Source of the DNA: JBEKZQ01 sp049509675
GTDB taxonomy: Bacteria > Planctomycetota > Planctomycetia > Pirellulales > Thermoguttaceae
Length of the DNA stretch: 23,599 nucleotides
Assembly (NCBI GenBank): GCA_049509675.1
Contig: JBEKZQ010000023.1
Coordinates: forward strand, 1-23,599
Direction: 5' to 3'
Below, piece after piece: positions 23,516-23,599 of this stretch. Made by a program: the position numbers and the translations under genes. The notes under the pieces are model-generated. The model saw only the letters and a program-made list of their open reading frames with translations. It was not told the origin of the DNA and searched no databases. The number at the start of each line of letters is the position of its first letter. Position 1 is the stretch's first letter.

Positions 23516-23599
23516 TCTTCGCGGGAAGAAGAGGCCCTCGCCTGCCGGGCCAGTCTGAGGTGCCACGTGGACTCCGCCTTGCTGCGGAGCGTAAGCCTG
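23516..23599. repeat. Two further hairpins at the right edge
   Basis: GGCC-CTTCTT pairs with AAGAAG-A-GGCC around CGCGGG (about 23520-23545). CTCCGC (23572-23577) pairs with GCGGAG (23584-23589). Confidence 0.5.

Larger units (their letters stand above)
22925..23599. other. Repeat-dense intergenic region, no convincing gene
   Basis: Several open frames cross this stretch, the longest at 22962-23558 (plus). Their translations are low in hydrophobic cores and follow the inverted repeats rather than a protein pattern, so none is called. The DNA holds at least six hairpins and a promoter-like sequence at 23208-23235. Confidence 0.65.

Noticed and set aside
22962..23558. 198-codon plus-strand open frame and a 133-codon minus frame opposite it
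   Set aside because: Both are read straight through inverted repeats; the peptides reflect the repeats, not a protein fold.

Overview
The window is a GC-rich bacterial chromosome segment that most resembles a planctomycete, probably of the Pirellulales type. This is inferred from gene content: BatA/VWA membrane proteins beside an exported prenyltransferase-repeat protein, many exported beta-propellers, a Tat-exported Gfo/Idh/MocA oxidoreductase, a GH89 enzyme, and intergenic DNA packed with short hairpin repeats of a kind I recall from planctomycete genomes. No rRNA, tRNA, CRISPR array, transposase or phage gene is visible.

Left block (1-5690, minus strand): three genes read leftward. An exported prenyltransferase/squalene-oxidase-repeat protein comes first, then a BatA-type VWA membrane protein, then a second VWA/amidotransferase-like membrane protein that overlaps it by ATGA and runs off the left edge. 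A sigma70-like promoter lies at 5805-5832.

Middle-left (5691-7874): a repeat-rich intergenic stretch holds a 27-bp inverted pair of hairpins. It is followed by a small secreted protein (minus), a MITE-like 121-bp element with terminal inverted repeats and 10-bp direct repeats, and a SAM-dependent methyltransferase carrying a signal peptide (plus).

Centre (7875-19134): a large exported protein of unknown function (minus) diverges from a tight plus-strand operon of four exported proteins. These are alpha-N-acetylglucosaminidase (GH89), an NHL-type beta-propeller with a FlgD-like domain, a Tat-exported Gfo/Idh/MocA oxidoreductase, and a YVTN propeller fused to a phosphoesterase domain. I infer a role in extracytoplasmic processing of an alpha-GlcNAc-containing glycan. 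The fourth gene has a hairpin repeat inside its signal-peptide coding region. A short reading frame coupled to its end looks like the 5' remnant of a lost fifth gene.

Right block (19201-22924): a coupled minus-strand pair encodes a PQQ/BamB-like propeller and an exported protein of unknown function. It diverges from a cytoplasmic SAM methyltransferase on the plus strand. The last 675 bases hold no convincing gene but a dense series of inverted repeats and an orphan promoter-like sequence pointing off the right edge.
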